From positions 1-29,427 of the forward strand of contig DCHB01000038.1 of the NCBI GenBank assembly GCA_002314685.1: 29,427 nt of DNA, given 5' to 3'. Each line of letters opens with the position of its first letter. The first letter of the stretch is position 1. The position numbers and the translations under genes were made by a program. Below the pieces are notes generated by a model, which made no database searches, had not been told where the DNA came from, and was given only the letters and a program-made list of their open reading frames with translations. The DNA comes from Clostridiales bacterium UBA1763. Lineage in GTDB: Bacteria > Bacillota > Clostridia > Oscillospirales > Oscillospiraceae. This document shows positions 28,589 through 29,427 of this stretch, piece by piece.

Positions 28589-29427
28589 ATGAACAAGAGA
28601 CTTTTAAGCCTGTTTTTAGTCTTGTGCGTAGTATGCGCACTTGTACCAGTTAGCGTATTTGCGTCAAACATTGTTTGGTGTGGCACTTGCGGTGACGACC
28701 TTTATTGGGAACTCGACAGTGAGGGAACTCTAACCATTAGTGGCACAGGCACGATGAATAATTACTCGAGTTCTTCAAATGTCCCTTGGTATAACAATAG
28801 AATATTTATCAAAAATGTCGTCATCAGCATCGGCGTAACGAGCATCGGCAGATATGCTTTCTATAGTTGTACCAACCTCACTAAAGTGACAATGTCCGAT
28901 AGCGTAACAAGCATCGGAAGCAGCGCCTTTGAAGGCTGCAGTAGCCTTACGAACATAGTCATACCAGACAGTGTAACGAGTATCGGCAACCATGCTTTCT
29001 ATAATTGTTGCAACCTCATGAAAGTGATAATGCCTAATAATGTAACAAGCATCGAAAGCAGTACTTTCGGTGGCTGTAGCCTCCTAATGAGCATAGCTAT
29101 CCCAGACAGTGTAACTAGCATCGGAAGCTGTGCCTTTTACAAGTGCAAAACACTGAAGAGCGTGACAATCCCTGCTAGCGTATTGAGCATCGGAAGCAGT
29201 GCCTTTGAAGACTGCTACAATCTTACGAGCCTTTATTATAACGGAGATGTGTCCGATTGGCTGGGGATTAGTTTTTCAGATATGAATTCTAATCCCTGCT
29301 ATTTTGGCGCACAATTATATTTTTATGACGAATTAGTTACCAATATAGTCATCCCCGACAGTATAACAAGTGTCGGCGACTATGCCCTCTTTTACTGCAG
29401 AAGCCTTACTAGCGTAGTTATTCCCGA
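28589..29427 (+). CDS. BspA-like leucine-rich-repeat surface protein (5' part, truncated by window edge)
   Basis: About 279 codons are visible and the frame is open to the edge. It begins with a signal peptide (MNKRLLSLFLVLCVVCALVP, cleavage probably after VFA near residue 24). A Trp/Cys-containing opening domain follows (WCGTCGDDLYWELDSEG, then GTLTISGTGTM). BspA-type LRR_5 repeats of about 23 residues come next, with the IPDSVTSIG-AF-C-L pattern repeated at least six times. It is exported and probably cell-surface attached; the anchor lies outside the window. Family members bind host proteins or polysaccharides in some bacteria. Codon use is more A/T-ending than in the upstream genes. It has its own promoter and an optimal ribosome-binding site. 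Confidence 0.92.
   Translation, partial: MNKRLLSLFLVLCVVCALVPVSVFASNIVWCGTCGDDLYWELDSEGTLTISGTGTMNNYSSSSNVPWYNNRIFIKNVVISIGVTSIGRYAFYSCTNLTKVTMSDSVTSIGSSAFEGCSSLTNIVIPDSVTSIGNHAFYNCCNLMKVIMPNNVTSIESSTFGGCSLLMSIAIPDSVTSIGSCAFYKCKTLKSVTIPASVLSIGSSAFEDCYNLTSLYYNGDVSDWLGISFSDMNSNPCYFGAQLYFYDELVTNIVIPDSITSVGDYALFYCRSLTSVVIP

Overview
The window looks like a chromosomal segment of an anaerobic, probably gut-dwelling member of the Clostridia (Oscillospiraceae/Ruminococcaceae-like). This is inferred from an Rnf complex in clostridial order (rnfCDGEAB), a SleB-type spore cortex hydrolase, a recJ-relA-dtd cluster, a BspA-like leucine-rich-repeat surface protein, moderate G+C with strong use of C/G-ending codons, and palindrome-rich intergenic repeats of the kind seen in gut Clostridia. 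No species can be named from the sequence alone.

Layout. Positions 1-294 hold no gene but contain two tandem leftward promoters with duplicated A-rich upstream boxes and a structured leader; a stable-RNA (probably rRNA) operon most likely begins just beyond the left edge. Then, all leftward: a zinc-ribbon membrane protein, SleB, and the six-gene Rnf operon (1647-6651). A rightward GH2 glycosidase (6908-8596) converges on a leftward udk-tdk-membrane protein unit. Divergent from udk is deoD, followed by a BMP-type nucleoside-binding lipoprotein, an AlkD-like DNA glycosylase, and the ABC transporter genes nupOPQ (to 17357). A leftward five-gene unit follows: recJ-relA-dtd-MBL hydrolase-COG2426 membrane protein (23196 to 17407). 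Next come tRNA-Leu(UAA), a repeat-flanked module (about 23413-24600), a rightward run STAS-HD-add-yitT-dCMP deaminase (24799-28419), and the truncated start of a BspA-like protein running off the right edge.

How the genes fit together. Nucleoside metabolism is a clear theme: uptake (BMP, NupOPQ), phosphorolysis (DeoD), deamination (adenosine deaminase, dCMP deaminase) and rephosphorylation (Udk, Tdk). Rnf links ferredoxin oxidation to NAD+ reduction and an ion gradient. RelA and Dtd are stringent-response and translation-quality functions.

The most unusual stretch is 23600-24390. A promoter drives a tiny ORF carrying seven AAGC repeats, followed by a strong intrinsic terminator and then a six-helix membrane protein with foreign-looking composition. 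The terminator's left arm is perfectly complementary to the start of the tiny ORF, which would give an antiterminator. Losing one AAGC unit would shift translation into a longer frame that ends inside the terminator loop. This looks like a leader-peptide attenuator with possible phase variation, and it sits between two related palindromic repeat elements.
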